Source: Toxorhynchites rutilus septentrionalis (taxonomy: Eukaryota; Arthropoda; Insecta; Diptera; Culicidae). Taken from it: a DNA stretch of 64,000 nucleotides. Position 1 is the first letter of the stretch; each line of letters begins with the position of its first letter. Below, in pieces: positions 1 through 11,300 of this stretch. Location: NCBI RefSeq assembly GCF_029784135.1, contig NC_073745.1, positions 85,326,666-85,390,665 of the forward strand. Direction: 5' to 3'. The notes under the pieces are model-generated. The model was given only the letters and a program-made list of their open reading frames with translations. It searched no databases and was not told the origin of the DNA. Both the position numbers and the translations under genes were made by a program.

Positions 1-357
1 AACTCTACACGAGCTGATGATTGCGCCGGCTAGTGACCATTCTATCCTGGATTCCTCGAGTCGAGAAAGACGCACCACGCTAGATATGAGGTACAGACTA
101 GGGGGGCGTTGCTGATTAATGGTCAGCTGCATCCCAATACGAAGTATCCCGTGTCGGGCACACGTACAGAGCATCGAAGACTGCGACATACCAATTATGA
201 GAACACTTGTAATACTAACCTCGAGTCAACCGCGAGTAATCGGTTACATATTACTAACATAGTCTAAGCAAACATTGTCAAAATATTGAACTCCCGGCCC
301 CGTTAGGCTGACGCCATATGAGCCTTAATAAAATATATATTTTGGATAAAAAAAAAA
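1..357 (+). mobile_element. Non-LTR retrotransposon, 3' untranslated end
   Basis: This stretch is the reverse complement of 42395-42746, where the same sequence follows the stop codon of a retrotransposon ORF2 tail. It contains an AATAAA-like signal (about 326-332) and ends in an A run at 348-357, as expected of a reverse-transcribed 3' end. Only untranslated sequence lies in the window; the coding part would be to the left. The two copies differ by scattered substitutions. Identification as the same family is seen directly; clade (I/LOA/Jockey group) is inferred from the other copy. Confidence 0.75.
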
Positions 358-597
358 GGTGATCTAGTTCGACAAGCCATAACCAGGACACCCCTCAATG
401 TCGCAGCCAGAGCGAAACATTCATACTTGTATAGATTTTTCCGAAAATTATCGTTGGATATATCAACGTTCCTTTAACATGAAGTCAAGCACATATATTG
501 TTAATATTCTCTGGTATATTTTGATCGAATTGAAAACTGAAGTGCTACATGGGCTTCTCTCCAGGTTCTGGCTTAACCTCTCTTCTGTATAATTTTA
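358..597. other. Unassigned spacer
   Basis: AT-rich DNA between a retrotransposon tail and a mariner element. A 64-codon open frame is present but has no recognisable domain. Nothing further can be supported. Confidence 0.5.
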
Positions 598-599
598 TA

Positions 600-1630
600 T
601 TAGGCAGACTACTATGACAAAGGCAAAAATGCATCTCAAGCTGCCAATAAAATTTGTGCAGTTTATGGACTCGATACAGTTTCCATTTCCACCGCACAAC
701 GATGGTTTCAACGTTTTCGTTCTGGTGTAGAGGTCGTCGAAGATGCGCCACGCTCCGGAAGGCCTGTCGTCGAAAATTGCGACAAAATCGCTGAATTAGC
801 CGAGAAAGACCGGCATAGTAGCAGCCGTAGCATCGGCCAAGAGCTGGGGATAAGTCATCAAACCGTTATTAACCATTTGAAGAAGCTTGGATTCACAAAG
901 AAGCTCGATGTATGGGTGCCACACACGTTGACGCATAAAAACATCTTTGACCGTATCGACGCATGTGAATCGTTGCTGAATCGCAACAAAATCGACCCGT
1001 TTCTGAAGCGGATGGTGACTGGCGATGAAAAGTGGGTCACTTACGACAACGTGAAGCACAAACGGTAATAGTCGAAGCCCGCTAAAGCGGCTCAGACGGT
1101 GGCCAAGCCCTCATTAACGGCCAGGAAGGTTCTGCTGTGTGTTTGATGGGATTGTTAAGGAATAATCTATTATGAGCTGCTTCCCTATGGCCAAACGCTC
1201 AATTCGGACCTGTACTGCCAACAACTGGACCGCTTGAAGGTAGTACTCATGAAGAAGAGGCCATCTTTGATAAACAGAGGCCGCATTGTCTTCCATCAGG
1301 ACAACGCCAGGCCACACACTTCTTTGGTGACGCGCCAGAAGCTCCGGGAGCTCGGATGGGAGGTTCTTTTGCATCCACCGTATAGTCCGGACCTTGCACC
1401 AAGTGACTACTACCTGTTTTTGTCCATGGCGAACGAGCTAGGTAGTCAGAAGTTAGCCACAAAAGAGGCCTGTGAAAATTGGCTATCCGAGTTTTTTGCC
1501 AATAAGGAAGCGAACAAAACGGCAAATATTTGAACAAAAAAATATTTGACTTAAAACAGATGATTGTAACTAATTTTATGAACAAATGAAAATTCAAAAA
1601 AAATACCGCAGGACTTTTTTGACAGCCTAA
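600..1630 (+). mobile_element. Mariner transposon, copy 1, internally deleted
   Basis: The right terminal repeat (about 1604-1630, reading GACAGCCTAA at the tip) is intact and flanked by TA at 1631-1632; TA also precedes the left tip at 598-599. Only six bases of the left terminal repeat (TTAGGC) remain before the sequence jumps into coding DNA, so roughly 200 bp containing the rest of the left repeat and the transposase start have been lost compared with the copy at 47353-48594. A second deletion of about 58 bp near 1510 removes most of the C-terminal codons. The element cannot be autonomous. Confidence 0.85.
610..1533 (+). pseudogene. Mariner transposase pseudogene (D34D type)
   Basis: In frame, the sequence gives a mariner transposase: a helix-turn-helix region (WFQRFRSG, APRSGRP), a WVPHTLT linker motif, the first catalytic Asp in TGDEKW, the second in FHQDNARPH, and the third in PDLAPSD. 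Thirty-four residues lie between the second and third Asp. Four stops break the frame at 1066-1068, 1069-1071, 1144-1146 and 1156-1158, without frameshifts. The start codon and the first 27 or so residues are deleted and the C-terminus is truncated. All three catalytic Asp codons survive. Family membership is secure; subfamily is not assigned. Confidence 0.85.
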
Positions 1631-1739
1631 TATTAATGATATTGATATTCATCTTGCAGTTGGCTATATAGGTTGGACTCGATTATACATGATTCGATTG
1701 TATACAAATTTAGACTCGAATCTATATAATTATACATAT
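1631..1739. other. Spacer with CTCGATTATAYA repeats
   Basis: Short AT-rich stretch with repeats of the theme GACTCGATTATACATGATTC, also seen around 24180-24260 and 63236-63260. It precedes (TA)n elements at 2026 and 24282 and an inverted-repeat element at 63260. It may be a preferred target or part of another dispersed repeat; this is inference. Confidence 0.35.
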
Positions 1740-2019
1740 CTTCTTCTTCTTCTTCAATGGCACTAACGTTCCTAGAGGAACTTCGCCGTCTCAACGTAGT
1801 ATTACTTGCGTCATTTTTATTAGTACTTAGTTAAGATTTCTATGCCAAATAACACGCCTTGAATGCATTCTGAGTGGCAAGCTCTAGAAATACGCGTGAT
1901 CACAGTGCAAGTCGGAGGAAATTTCTTTGACGAAAAATTCTCCCGACCAGAACGGGAATCGAACCCGAACACCCGGCATGTTAGTTATGACGCTAACCAC
2001 TCGGCCACGGGTGCACTAT
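1740..2019 (-). mobile_element. tRNA-derived SINE, copy 1
   Basis: Read on the minus strand, this starts with a tRNA-like promoter: A box TGGCCGAGTGG and B box GGTTCGATTCC, about 42 bases apart, then a body shared with 6231-6508 and the split copy at 33692-36481. It ends in a short GAA-repeat tail (TTC run at 1740-1754). A 10-bp target duplication, TTATACATAT, flanks it at 1730-1739 and 2020-2029, so boundaries are well supported. No coding capacity; it would depend on a LINE for movement. Confidence 0.85.
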
Positions 2020-2021
2020 TT

Positions 2022-2205
<184 letters not shown>

Positions 2206-2339
2206 GGATTTCTGTCTGTCTGTCTGTCTGTCTGATTCTTATGGACTCGGAAACTACTGAACCGATCGACATGAAAATTGGCATGTAGGGGTTTTTGGGA
2301 CCAGGCAAGGTTTTCGTTATAGTTTGATAGTTTGAGACC

Positions 2340-2690
2340 CCTCCCCCCTCTCCAAGGAGGGGGGCTGCCAGACGAATGAAACACAAATTTCTACATTACT
2401 CGAGAATTAATCAAACAAATGCAATCAAATTAGGCATCTAGAGGTTTTAGGGTGCAATAAATGTTTCTATGGTGCTTAGACACTCTACCCCCTCTCTAAG
2501 GGGGGTTGACATACAAATGAAACACAAATTTCTACATTACTCGAGATTTAATCAAGCAAATGGAACCAATTTAGGTATCGAGAGGTTTTAGAGTGCAATA
2601 AATGTTTCTATGGTGGTAAGATACTCCTCCCCCCAGCTCTTAGGGGGGCTGCCATACAGATGAAACACAAATTTTTGTATTACTCGAGAA
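2340..2690 (+). repeat. Internal ~142-bp tandem units
   Basis: The phrase ATGAAACACAAATTTC recurs at 2376, 2517 and 2660, spacings of 141 and 143 bp. Each unit also holds a CCCCTCTCTAAGGRGGGGCTGCCA segment and AGGTTTTAGGGTGCAATAAATG. The last unit is cut by the transposon at 2694. Confidence 0.85.
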
Positions 2691-2693
2691 CTA

Positions 2694-3745
2694 ACGGGTG
2701 TTAAATCAAAAACGAGATTTTTTCAATACCTTTCAGTAACTCAAACAAAGAGTGAAAAATTTCCTTTCTCCAAGAAAATTGCTCTTTGGGCTCCCTAGAA
2801 ACAGTAGGCGTGTTTGGTTTTGCTAGTTTGAATTTATTCAAAGCAAAGATGGCGTCGAAACAACATGTGCTCCGCGAACGCATTTCCAGCAAGGAAAAAA
2901 GTTCACAGTGGCACATTTTAAGGAAGAAAATGTACCTGTCAGTACGGTATATCGTATCCTGGGTTCCCTGAACGTAGAGCGGAAGGTCGGAAGTGGTCGT
3001 ACGGTGACGATAATGACGAAGCAGAGGAAGACATCGTTAAAGAAGCTGTTTGACAACAATAACGCAACTAGCCTGCGTGACGCCGGTCGGAAATATGGCT
3101 GCTCCCACGTATTTTTCCATCGGACCCTCAAGATGGAAGGAATCGTCTGCAGGAAGAAGACGATGTCGCCGGAGTACACGGAGGAGCAGATTGAGACGGT
3201 TAAATCACAGTGTCGGTGGATGACCAAAAAATACCGCGGGACGTCTTTCGTTCTGGACGACGAAAGCTATTTTCCGCTGTCCAAAACGCATATTCCAGGA
3301 AATGATAATTACTACTCCAGCGACAAGTCATCCACACCGCCTGAAGTGAAATACAAGTTCAAGCACAAGTTTGAAAAAAAGGTTATGTTTTACATCGCCA
3401 TTTCCGACCGGGGCATTTCAAAGCCTTGGTTTAAGCCGAGCGGTCTGGCAATCAACCAACAAATCTATCGAGAAGAGTGCCTCGATAAAATCCTGCTGCC
3501 GTTCCTGAACGAGCATCACGCGGATGGGAAGTACGTCTTCTGGCCGGACAAGGCGTCTTCCCATTACACAAGAAGACGCTGGCGTATCTTGAGGAGAGAA
3601 AGATACCGTTCGTGCCGAAAGATCGTAACCCAACAAACTTGCCCCAGTGCCGTCCAATAGAGGATTTCTTTGGCTCACTCAGTGCCCTAGTGTATAAAAA
3701 CAATTGGAGGGCCAAGGACACGAAGCAACTGACTACAAGAATCCG
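2694..3745 (+). mobile_element. ITmD37E-type transposon, family 1, 3'-truncated copy
   Basis: The left terminal repeat (ACGGGTGTTAAAT...) starts after TA at 2692-2693 and matches the ends of the complete copy at 14616-15903. Similarity stops near 3745, where mini-me sequence resumes, so the right end of the transposon was lost together with flanking host element DNA. Confidence 0.85.
2850..3745 (+). pseudogene. D37E transposase pseudogene, family 1
   Basis: The protein starts at an ATG in ATGGCGTCGAAA (2849). Against the copy at 14719-15747 it has a 22-bp deletion between ACGCATT repeats near 2885, causing a frameshift, and a 1-bp loss near 3566 causing another. Between them a 250-residue open frame holds the first catalytic Asp in LDDESYF and the second in WPDKASSHY. 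The third acidic residue, Glu in RPIEDFFG, is present in the shifted frame at about 3655-3663. Truncated at the 3' side. Tc1/mariner superfamily; inactive. Confidence 0.85.
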
Positions 3746-3970
3746 AGAATTGTGTCTGAAAATAATCTGATATTATTATGATGAGTTTTGGTAGAAGTAC
3801 TAGCAATTTTTTAGTAAAAGGTAAATTCAACGGGGTCGATTAGAATATCAATCAATGAACTGTTCTGCGATTGGACTCATGAACTTGCGCTTAGTAAGAA
3901 AACGTGAATGTTTGAAGGTATTGATAACAAAAACAAATTTTGGGCGGGACGAAGTTTGCCGGGTCAGCTA

Positions 3971-4890
3971 GTTTTATATATATTTATTTATTTATTTACA
4001 AAGTCGCCAGGCTGAACATAGATGCCCTAATACTTTACATACATTCTTTTTATACACTATTACTACCAACTAATTTTACAATAAAAGGCCTAGTGATTCT
4101 TATATGAGAAATGTTTTTCTTTTACTTCTACTTACAATTCTTCTTTTATATTCAAAAAATGAAAAAAATATGTGTAGGTGTATAAAACAATTACAAAAAA
4201 TAATCTTTTTGAATTATATTATTTACGATGAAAAAAAATTGGAGACTGTTTCTGATCGTGTCCGCCCTGTATTAAAATCAAACGCCACAAATGATGGTTT
4301 GTTCGCACATCATCCGAGAACGGATTTCCGATTTGAGTTGTCTATTATCTCTTATCTTATATCATTAGTTCAAATGAAATTCACATTGACGCATTCAACT
4401 TTGCATGCGGAAATAGCAATGGAAAAACTTTTCATTCATTCTCCACACATACTTTTCATTATTTTACCCATACAGAATGCAGAAGCCATCTCGTCATAGA
4501 GAGATACTCTCAGCATATTTCATTCCACCCCAGTTCCTTTTATCGCGATATGATAATCACCATCTCAGTGCACTCATCGTTCGATTGTACTACTGGTGGA
4601 ATCGAATAAATAATACTCAACAATCAAACTAAACGGCTCTTTTCAGGGCGCCTAAATTATTATCAATAAGTTTGAAAAAAAGTCTTGAAAAGCCGTTATT
4701 GCATGGCCTCGGACAAGTCAAAAACATGTTTTTAACAAAATGGCGGCCGTTTGAATAAAATAAAATGCTGTTCAAAACGGGTTTTGAAATAGTAAAATTA
4801 AAGAAATATGATTTTGTTTTGGTTCATGCGATAAAGAGATGCATACAAATTGTACTCATACATCATCATCACATTTTCGATGCATTTGAG
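3971..4890. other. Unassigned AT-rich DNA
   Basis: No recognisable gene, terminal repeat or target duplication. A 131-codon frame at 4104-4499 is low-complexity and without domain features. Confidence 0.45.
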
Positions 4891-5889
4891 TATAGGGGAA
4901 AAGGGGGGAATTTGGACCACCTAAGCAAACCGCCTAATATTTCTAAACCAATACGGTCTAAATAAAAAATGTCACATTGTATACTGAGCTACATTTGTTT
5001 TCTCTCAATCAATAATGTGTAATCATTATATTAAGCTTCAAATTACCAAATATATCATAAAATAAAAGAGATGATTTTTGGACATTAAAATTTGATGCGG
5101 GGTGATTTGGACCGTCTGTGGGGTGATTTAGACCAGTGTCTGTTTCATCGAAAAAACATACGTATGTTTATGTAAAGTATTTTGGGATAATGTTACAATC
5201 AGTAACAGTGTTCTGGGATCGATACCAGGTGTCTTGGCTAGATTCCAGACCAGAAAAATTGGATTGACACCATCTCCAATTCTGCATGAATCTTTTCACT
5301 GTTGCTCGAGCATTTTCTAACACATTCGTTGTTGGTCAAAGAAAATCCGTTCTTGATGGCCTGAGTTGCTCTTTCAAGCTCCTCCGTCTTCCAACGTTGT
5401 CTGGCCATTCTCTTTTCTGGACATCCGTGACATCTGGAATCAATTAGATCAAAGAAAAGCCTCAAACCTGTAGGACAAATTCACCCCACAAAAACGTGTC
5501 AATGTCACCCCACACAACATGCAAAAATTAAAATGCAATTAATTTCATTTATTGTTATGAAACTTACAGTTTCGATGCATCAAATTGTTTATCTTCTGTA
5601 GACGAACAGAATTTTACTGCACAATACACGAACAGTTTGTTTAATCAGCGGGAAAAAACCTGAAAACCAAGATCGGAAAACTCACGTTTTTTGACAATCA
5701 AAATGCTTGTTGTGTTCATGCTACCGTTTCCTTCCACCTGTCGAATTTAACCGAAGTTTTTTTACGTTAGTTACATACGGTTCAATTATAAAAGAAAATT
5801 ACATTATAAAACATCCAACATTTTTGAGCTAAAGGGGGGGGGGGGTCCAAATCACCCCGTATGTCCAGCTCACCCCGTGTTACCCTAAT
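4891..5889. mobile_element. Inverted-repeat element with TTGGACC/CACCCCG ends
   Basis: The left end (TATAGGGGAAAAGGGGGG, then TTTGGACCACC) and the right end (GGTCCAAATCACCCCG ... CCCCGTGTTACCCTA) are imperfect inverted repeats. The motif GGGGTGATTTGGACC recurs internally at about 5099-5112 and 5120-5134, and CACCCCAC recurs at about 5484-5512. About 1 kb long with no transposase. Class is unknown; a TA or TAA target duplication is possible but not clean. Confidence 0.5.
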
Positions 5890-6219
5890 ATCGAAAGTAA
5901 TAGAATGCAATTTGATTTTCATAGTTTTTTTTTTTGCTAGGGGAGAACTCGCGTTAATTTGGGAGTGTATCGAGCTTATTGATAACTTTTTTCGATCGAT
6001 TATTCGATTTTAGCGAATCCGTGCATTGTTTACTGGTTGAAAGTGGGGTTAAAAAAGTACAGCGCATTTCAAGCCAAGAGTGAAGAAACCAAGAGTTTTT
6101 CAGCGGTAAGCGCTGTGTTCTGTGCGCTGTGTACTACAAAAGATGCTTCAGAGTATAATTTGTGGATTATTTCCTTGAGAATGATGTTTTTTGTAGCGTT
6201 GGCGAAAAGCGTTAAGTAA
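5890..6219. other. Unassigned spacer
   Basis: No recognisable element. It carries the left flank of the SINE at 6231. Confidence 0.4.
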
Positions 6220-6230
6220 GTTAGCTCAGT

Positions 6231-6508
6231 TAGCTTGTGCTCCCTTGGCCGAGTGGTTAGCGTCATAACTAACATGCCGGGTGTTCGGGTTCGATTCCCG
6301 TTCTGGTCGGGGGAATTTTTCGTCAAAGAAATTTCCTCCGACTTGCACTGTGATCACGCGTATTCTAGAGTTTGCCACTCAGAATGCATTCAAGGCGTGT
6401 TATTTGGCATAGAAATCTCAACTAAGTACTAATAAAAATGACGCAAGTAATACTACGTTGAGACGGCGAAGTTCCTCTAGGAACGTTAGTGCCATTGAAG
6501 AAGAAGAA
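6231..6508 (+). mobile_element. tRNA-derived SINE, copy 2 (complete)
   Basis: The head has a polymerase III A box TGGCCGAGTGG at 6246-6256 and B box GGTTCGATTCC at 6288-6298. The tRNA-unrelated body includes GGAAATTTCTTTGAC in reverse sense, and the tail is GAAGAAGAAG. An 11-bp target duplication GTTAGCTCAGT flanks it (6220-6230 and 6509-6519). The A box resembles a Leu/Ser-type tRNA, but the head is not a functional tRNA: the acceptor stem does not pair. This is the best-defined copy of the family in the window. Confidence 0.9.
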
Positions 6509-6569
6509 GTTAGCTCAGTGACACTCTAGACAACAAGCAATCAACAGTACATGTTAATGATGAAGCTGT

Positions 6570-7490
6570 TTTTTTCAATTCTTTATTTTTGTGACTTTCA
6601 GCCTCCTGGACTTGTTCATCTCAGCTAAAACGGCCGAAACCATGCCGCGATATGCGATTATAATAAATATTAATTCATATTACATGTACATACGGACAAC
6701 AATTAACAATAATACAATAAACAAAAAACAGATTTCATCATGAGAGTTTCGGTACCTTGGAACTTTTGTTTTTCTTTCTCCCTGGCCGTTTGACGAGGAT
6801 GTCCGCTTACCATGGCCCCAGGCCACTGATGAGTAATCCGCGCCGTTCGAAGATGCCGACTGTTCTTCTTCCTCTTTTCGCGAGGGAGAAGGAACAAGGA
6901 TCTTCGAGTTGATCGAAAGTTTTTTGTTTAGATTTCAATATACAGATCGGCATCTTTTAAAAAACGGAGCAGTGCATCAGTTCGTGAAGGGTTATCGCCA
7001 AGCACATCACGAATGCTCCCGCTGATCCCGTGTAAGTTCCGGAAGTTCTCGTACTTCGGGCAAATACAGACGATGTGTTCGACTGAATTGCGAACCTCGC
7101 ACAAGTCACAATGGGGATGAAAGGGTCCCCTATTGAAGTTGTGAGACATGTTGCAGTGGCCGGTTCTTAACCTGGATAGGATTCATTGCTATCTCATCGC
7201 TTTGACGTCTTCGAATCTGGTTATGGATCCTTTGATTCTCCGGAGGAATAGTGTCGCGTCAACGGACCAATTTTCCACCCAAAAAGTTTTGAAGGTTTGG
7301 CGAACCATAATTTGATGTCGCCTAGCAGTATTTTACGCGTTAAATGTTGTCCAAGGTGACTGATTCTGACAAAACGGTCAGCCACTTCATTGCCGGCTAT
7401 GCCACTATGTTCGGAGACTCACATGAGGACTGTATCCGACAGTAGATACCTCCAGATAGCTTTTTATCCATGGGTGCCTAGATATAGCCG
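6570..7490 (-). pseudogene. Non-LTR retrotransposon ORF2 C-terminus, decayed
   Basis: On the minus strand an RNase H-like motif HSGIAGNEVAD can be read at about 7411-7379. After frameshifts it is followed by a 73-residue open frame (7149-6928) holding a CDLCEV...VEHIVCICPKY segment, the Cys-rich C-terminal module of I/LOA/Jockey-group ORF2 proteins. It ends ADLYIEI and stop, with untranslated sequence to about 6570. RNase H downstream of reverse transcriptase is characteristic of the I and LOA groups. The element is 5'-truncated. Confidence 0.7.
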
Positions 7491-7499
7491 CGTCAACGT

Positions 7500-8990
7500 C
7501 ATCGATGACGGGTTGCTTGACGGGATAGAGGCAGCTTCGCCCGAGAACACCTGGCAAATGTCGACTAGTTTTTTGCTGGAAAAAAGAGATTTGTTATGAC
7601 CGCTTACCCCGAAAGCTGATCTTTTGCTTACATTTCATATTTACTTTGTATTTACTTCTTGTTTTTCGGAGCGCTTGTAACTCGACCATCTCTTGACAGA
7701 TCGCTGAGATGATTGCACCAATCGGTTGAAGTAACACACTTGTTATAATGGAGAAAGTTGTATTCTTACTTTACTATAGAAGATTTGGTAAAAAATGACG
7801 ATTTTTTGGATTTCGCATCTTTTCCACGATGTTTATTCATCTTGTTCAATTAGCCACATTTTAAGGTACTGTAATGTTCCTATTTATGGAATATGTGATA
7901 GGGAATAGGCTGATCTCCACGCTATGCATTCCCTACCACATACATAATTTTGGTAGCGTAATATGTGCATACGCCAAAACATAAGGAGGTCTCCTTAGTC
8001 TCAACAGTTGCACGTCCGCTTATTAGAGAAACGAACGTGTGTTCAATTCCATGACTATTCATTGACTGATCTTCTAAAAGGTCTTTCTCATGGCTAAAGT
8101 CAAATCATCATCATCATCATCATCATCATCAGAACACCATTCATTCAACGAATCGCCGCTGAGGGATTTCAATATGGCCTTTCTCAAGACCGAGAATTTT
8201 GGTAAAATTTTCCCAATTCGGTTTTTTCAAGGCTAGATGGGAATGAACAGAAGAAGTTTCGAGCTACTTAATTGAAGACAACACCATCACAAAAATCTCC
8301 GGCGTATTAACGTTTGAGTACAAAACCCCAATAAAACAAACCTAGAATAAGAGTAAGCCAAAAGGAAAAGAGCGCAAAAGCCATCGTCCAGCAACACAAT
8401 TGGCAGCATCAAAGTTATGATTCAGCATCACCAACGCCAATGACAACACCAAAGGTCCATAACCATCAAAATTTTCATCAAGAGCTAATTTTTCGAGTCA
8501 ACTAATTCATACATCACGCACAAACCACATTATCATTTGAAAATTTCGAACAAATGAAAATAAAACATTATGTTAAAATTTTACAACCCTTGATGTAATC
8601 CTTTGTCTCTTATGTCCTCGACATTGCCTTCTTTTTATTATAGCGAAATTTGTCAAATACAATGTTCATTCGGGTGATCGACGAAATGTCATTAAGTTTT
8701 GTTGGTTCGTTCAATTCAAGGATAATTTCTACCTTTGATTTACTATGGAAAGCATCACTGTGTCCCATAGACCTCAGCACAAGCTTCAACTCTCAATAGA
8801 AACGTTAAATCGCAGAGGAACAGATAACTCTAAAACAGCATTCCGTCGTATCGGAAATTGTACAATCCATCCGAATATACCTACCAAAAGCTACAATTGC
8901 ATAATCTAAATTATCGCATCGTTTTCCGCCGTCCAAACCATCGCAACAATATGATTAATACCGCACTCAGTTATACGCCGATTATAGCTC
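7500..8990. other. Apparently unique DNA
   Basis: No recognisable transposon ends or coding motifs. It contains a short (ATC)n microsatellite at 8105-8131. Open frames are short and without domains. Confidence 0.4.
8105..8131. repeat. (ATC)n microsatellite
   Basis: Nine tandem ATC/CAT trinucleotides. Confidence 0.95.
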
Positions 8991-9720
8991 ACCTATTTAT
9001 TTCCTCTTTTATGAGCAGTCCACGAGAAGGCGGCCGACGAGCGTTCCGAAAAAAGAAAAGCCTTCGAAAATAAATCACCCAAACTTGGGCAACAACTCTT
9101 ATTACCAACTGCGCCACCGACTAACTTATTCATTTTATTATTACTTCTCGTTTTATTTCGTCTGACCTGATTTTCCCCGCCTCCCGACAAGCTCACCGTC
9201 TCACCTAGAAAGGCCAGTCCGCGGGCCGATCTTCCCATGGACCCCGAGCAGATGTTCAAACTTTCGTTTTCCTCTCGCTCTCGCGGGGAGCACCAAAACA
9301 TAACAACGAGATTTACGCTCCGTTTGGCAAAACCATTTCATTATGATGTAACAGATGGAGGCCCGGGTGCGCGCGGGGATGGCTCTCTGAATGGAAAGAA
9401 AGAAAATTGGAACGAAAGTCACGGCACATGGAAATAGCCCCCGAAAGCCTCTTCAGTTTCCCCAGCCTTCCCCACAGATGGAGTGTTGCGATGCGATAGT
9501 GGAAAGAGGGAAAGAAAAGAAAGGCCAAGTCTCGACGAAAGCGAAAGTGGATCGCGTAATCTTTCCGCGCTCGCGCAGACGACCCGTCTCCGTGTACCCA
9601 ATTTTTCTGTTTTTCTTCACTTTTATTTTCCAAAATTAGGATGTAATAGCCGGCAGTGTGTAAAGTTGATTGGAAGGTAACTACTTTTACCTGGTCTGGC
9701 CGTGCGGCTCATTTTGAGTC
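8991..9720. other. Higher-GC unique region, function unknown
   Basis: Composition rises well above the surrounding AT-rich DNA, with runs such as CTCTCGCTCTCGCGGGG and GGAAAGAAAG. Overlapping short frames on both strands show no domain. It lacks transposon signatures and could be host regulatory or transcribed noncoding sequence; this is inference only. Confidence 0.3.
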
Positions 9721-10239
9721 TTTCTCTTTCTTACTCTGGGGGTGCGTCAAGTATACATTTTATGCTTTCGATTGTAAGCCTTATGCTGACAAAAGTTGAC
9801 AATAGGGTGATGATTGGTAATCGGTGACTCGCGAATTGACGGTCCGGAGGTTTTGTAACGGATATTGATACAGATGTTGGCTCACATGTGTGACCCAGAT
9901 TGCTGGTTGAAAACAATGTCATATAGAGAGAAATGTCTTCTTGATACATAACGTGCGTGCGAAGTAAACCGAGATTATACAATTGTGGAAAAGAATACAT
10001 GACCGTAGGCTTTTCCGATCCTATCCGATGCGTTTCCTCGCGTAATCCCATCGTAGCTAAATGGTTCCAAAATACGAATTATGCAATGTTTCCACTCGTA
10101 CAACACAACAATGCGTAATAACTGCGAATGGCTCGTAAAGCTTCCGACAAACGGAATAGAGTTTGCTCGAAATAATTTTCCACGCAAACATTTATTTCAC
10201 CAAAAACAGACTTAGTAACTGCGCTCGCCACTAACCGCA

Positions 10240-11000
10240 ATCCAGTCCATCTTGTGAGCTCATTTGCATCTCGTTCTGCATCCATTTAAGTAGCGCATTG
10301 TTAGCGCAATCTCCGCGCCCGCAAACGACGAACAGCAGCAACAATAATTCATCCCTTTGCCTTCGAGAAACCTGCGCGCGCGCTCTAGGGTCCCAGCAGT
10401 AGTACAGAAGTAGCAGACCGGCAGCCTCAGCACGAGTTATTGCATAAGTCCGAAAAGAAAAGCGAGATTGAAATCCACTCCCACACATGCTCTCCCCAAG
10501 CGGCGAAGACAGCTACATCAGTTCACCCGCGCAATAAGCTTCGCGCTGCACGTAATTCGTAAATGCAATATCTCTCTGCCCGCACGATACAATGCGGGGC
10601 GACCGATGTTGGGTCTTCGTTGGCAACGCTACCGCCGCCACCGCCGCCGCCGCTAGGGGTCCATCCAACCAGCAGTTGCTGCTGCTGCTGCCACTATTAG
10701 TGCAATAGGTCACAGCGTGAAATATGAAATGTTCCCATGAATCATTGGCGTAGCCGTCGTCGTCGTCGCCATCGTCATCGCTGCCGCAGCCAGGACTGAA
10801 AATGTGAATGAGGACCCACCCCCAATCGGCGAATCGACAGATGGATCCATCGGATAGACCTCTGATGAAATTCTCTCTCCACAGACGCAATGAGAGCCTA
10901 TCGATAGGGTGGTAGCCGTTGTAATTATCGGCCGGACGGTGCCAAGAATTGGTGATGCATTCACTGATTCGCTAGGGGGCAGCATATTATTAGACCCAGT
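10240..11000. other. Triplet-rich, GC-rich unique region
   Basis: Contains CCGCCGCCACCGCCGCCGCC (about 10631-10652), a CTG/GCT run (10674-10692) and a GTCGTCGTCGTCGCC run (10755-10772). Triplet runs give Asp/Gly-, Ala- or Arg-rich frames on both strands, but no frame stands out or shows a domain. Looks like host single-copy DNA, possibly regulatory or untranslated-exon sequence of a nearby gene. Confidence 0.35.
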
Positions 11001-11300
11001 GTCGAACGAAAGCAAGATTTAAAGTTTTCATGATTATCGATCAATGGGTTGACGGGTAGCTTCGACTTTCCAACTTCAAGATGAGGTCAACGGGATAATT
11101 CAAAGAGATGCTTATGTAGTCTAATCTAAGACGTAAATTGCACTTTATCGGGAAACAATGATGTAAATTCCTATTCCGACTCTGGACTTACCTTTTTTTC
11201 TGGAACCATTTTGTATCCGGTCAACTCCGACAACTTTCACACACCAACTCTCCGTCTCCGACAAAGAAATCTATGTACCTACAATAACAATTGATGGCAT

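Noticed and set aside
6236..6310. A possible tRNA gene
   Set aside because: A and B boxes are present, but the acceptor ends do not pair and the sequence continues into a repeated body with a GAA tail and target duplications, so it is a SINE head.
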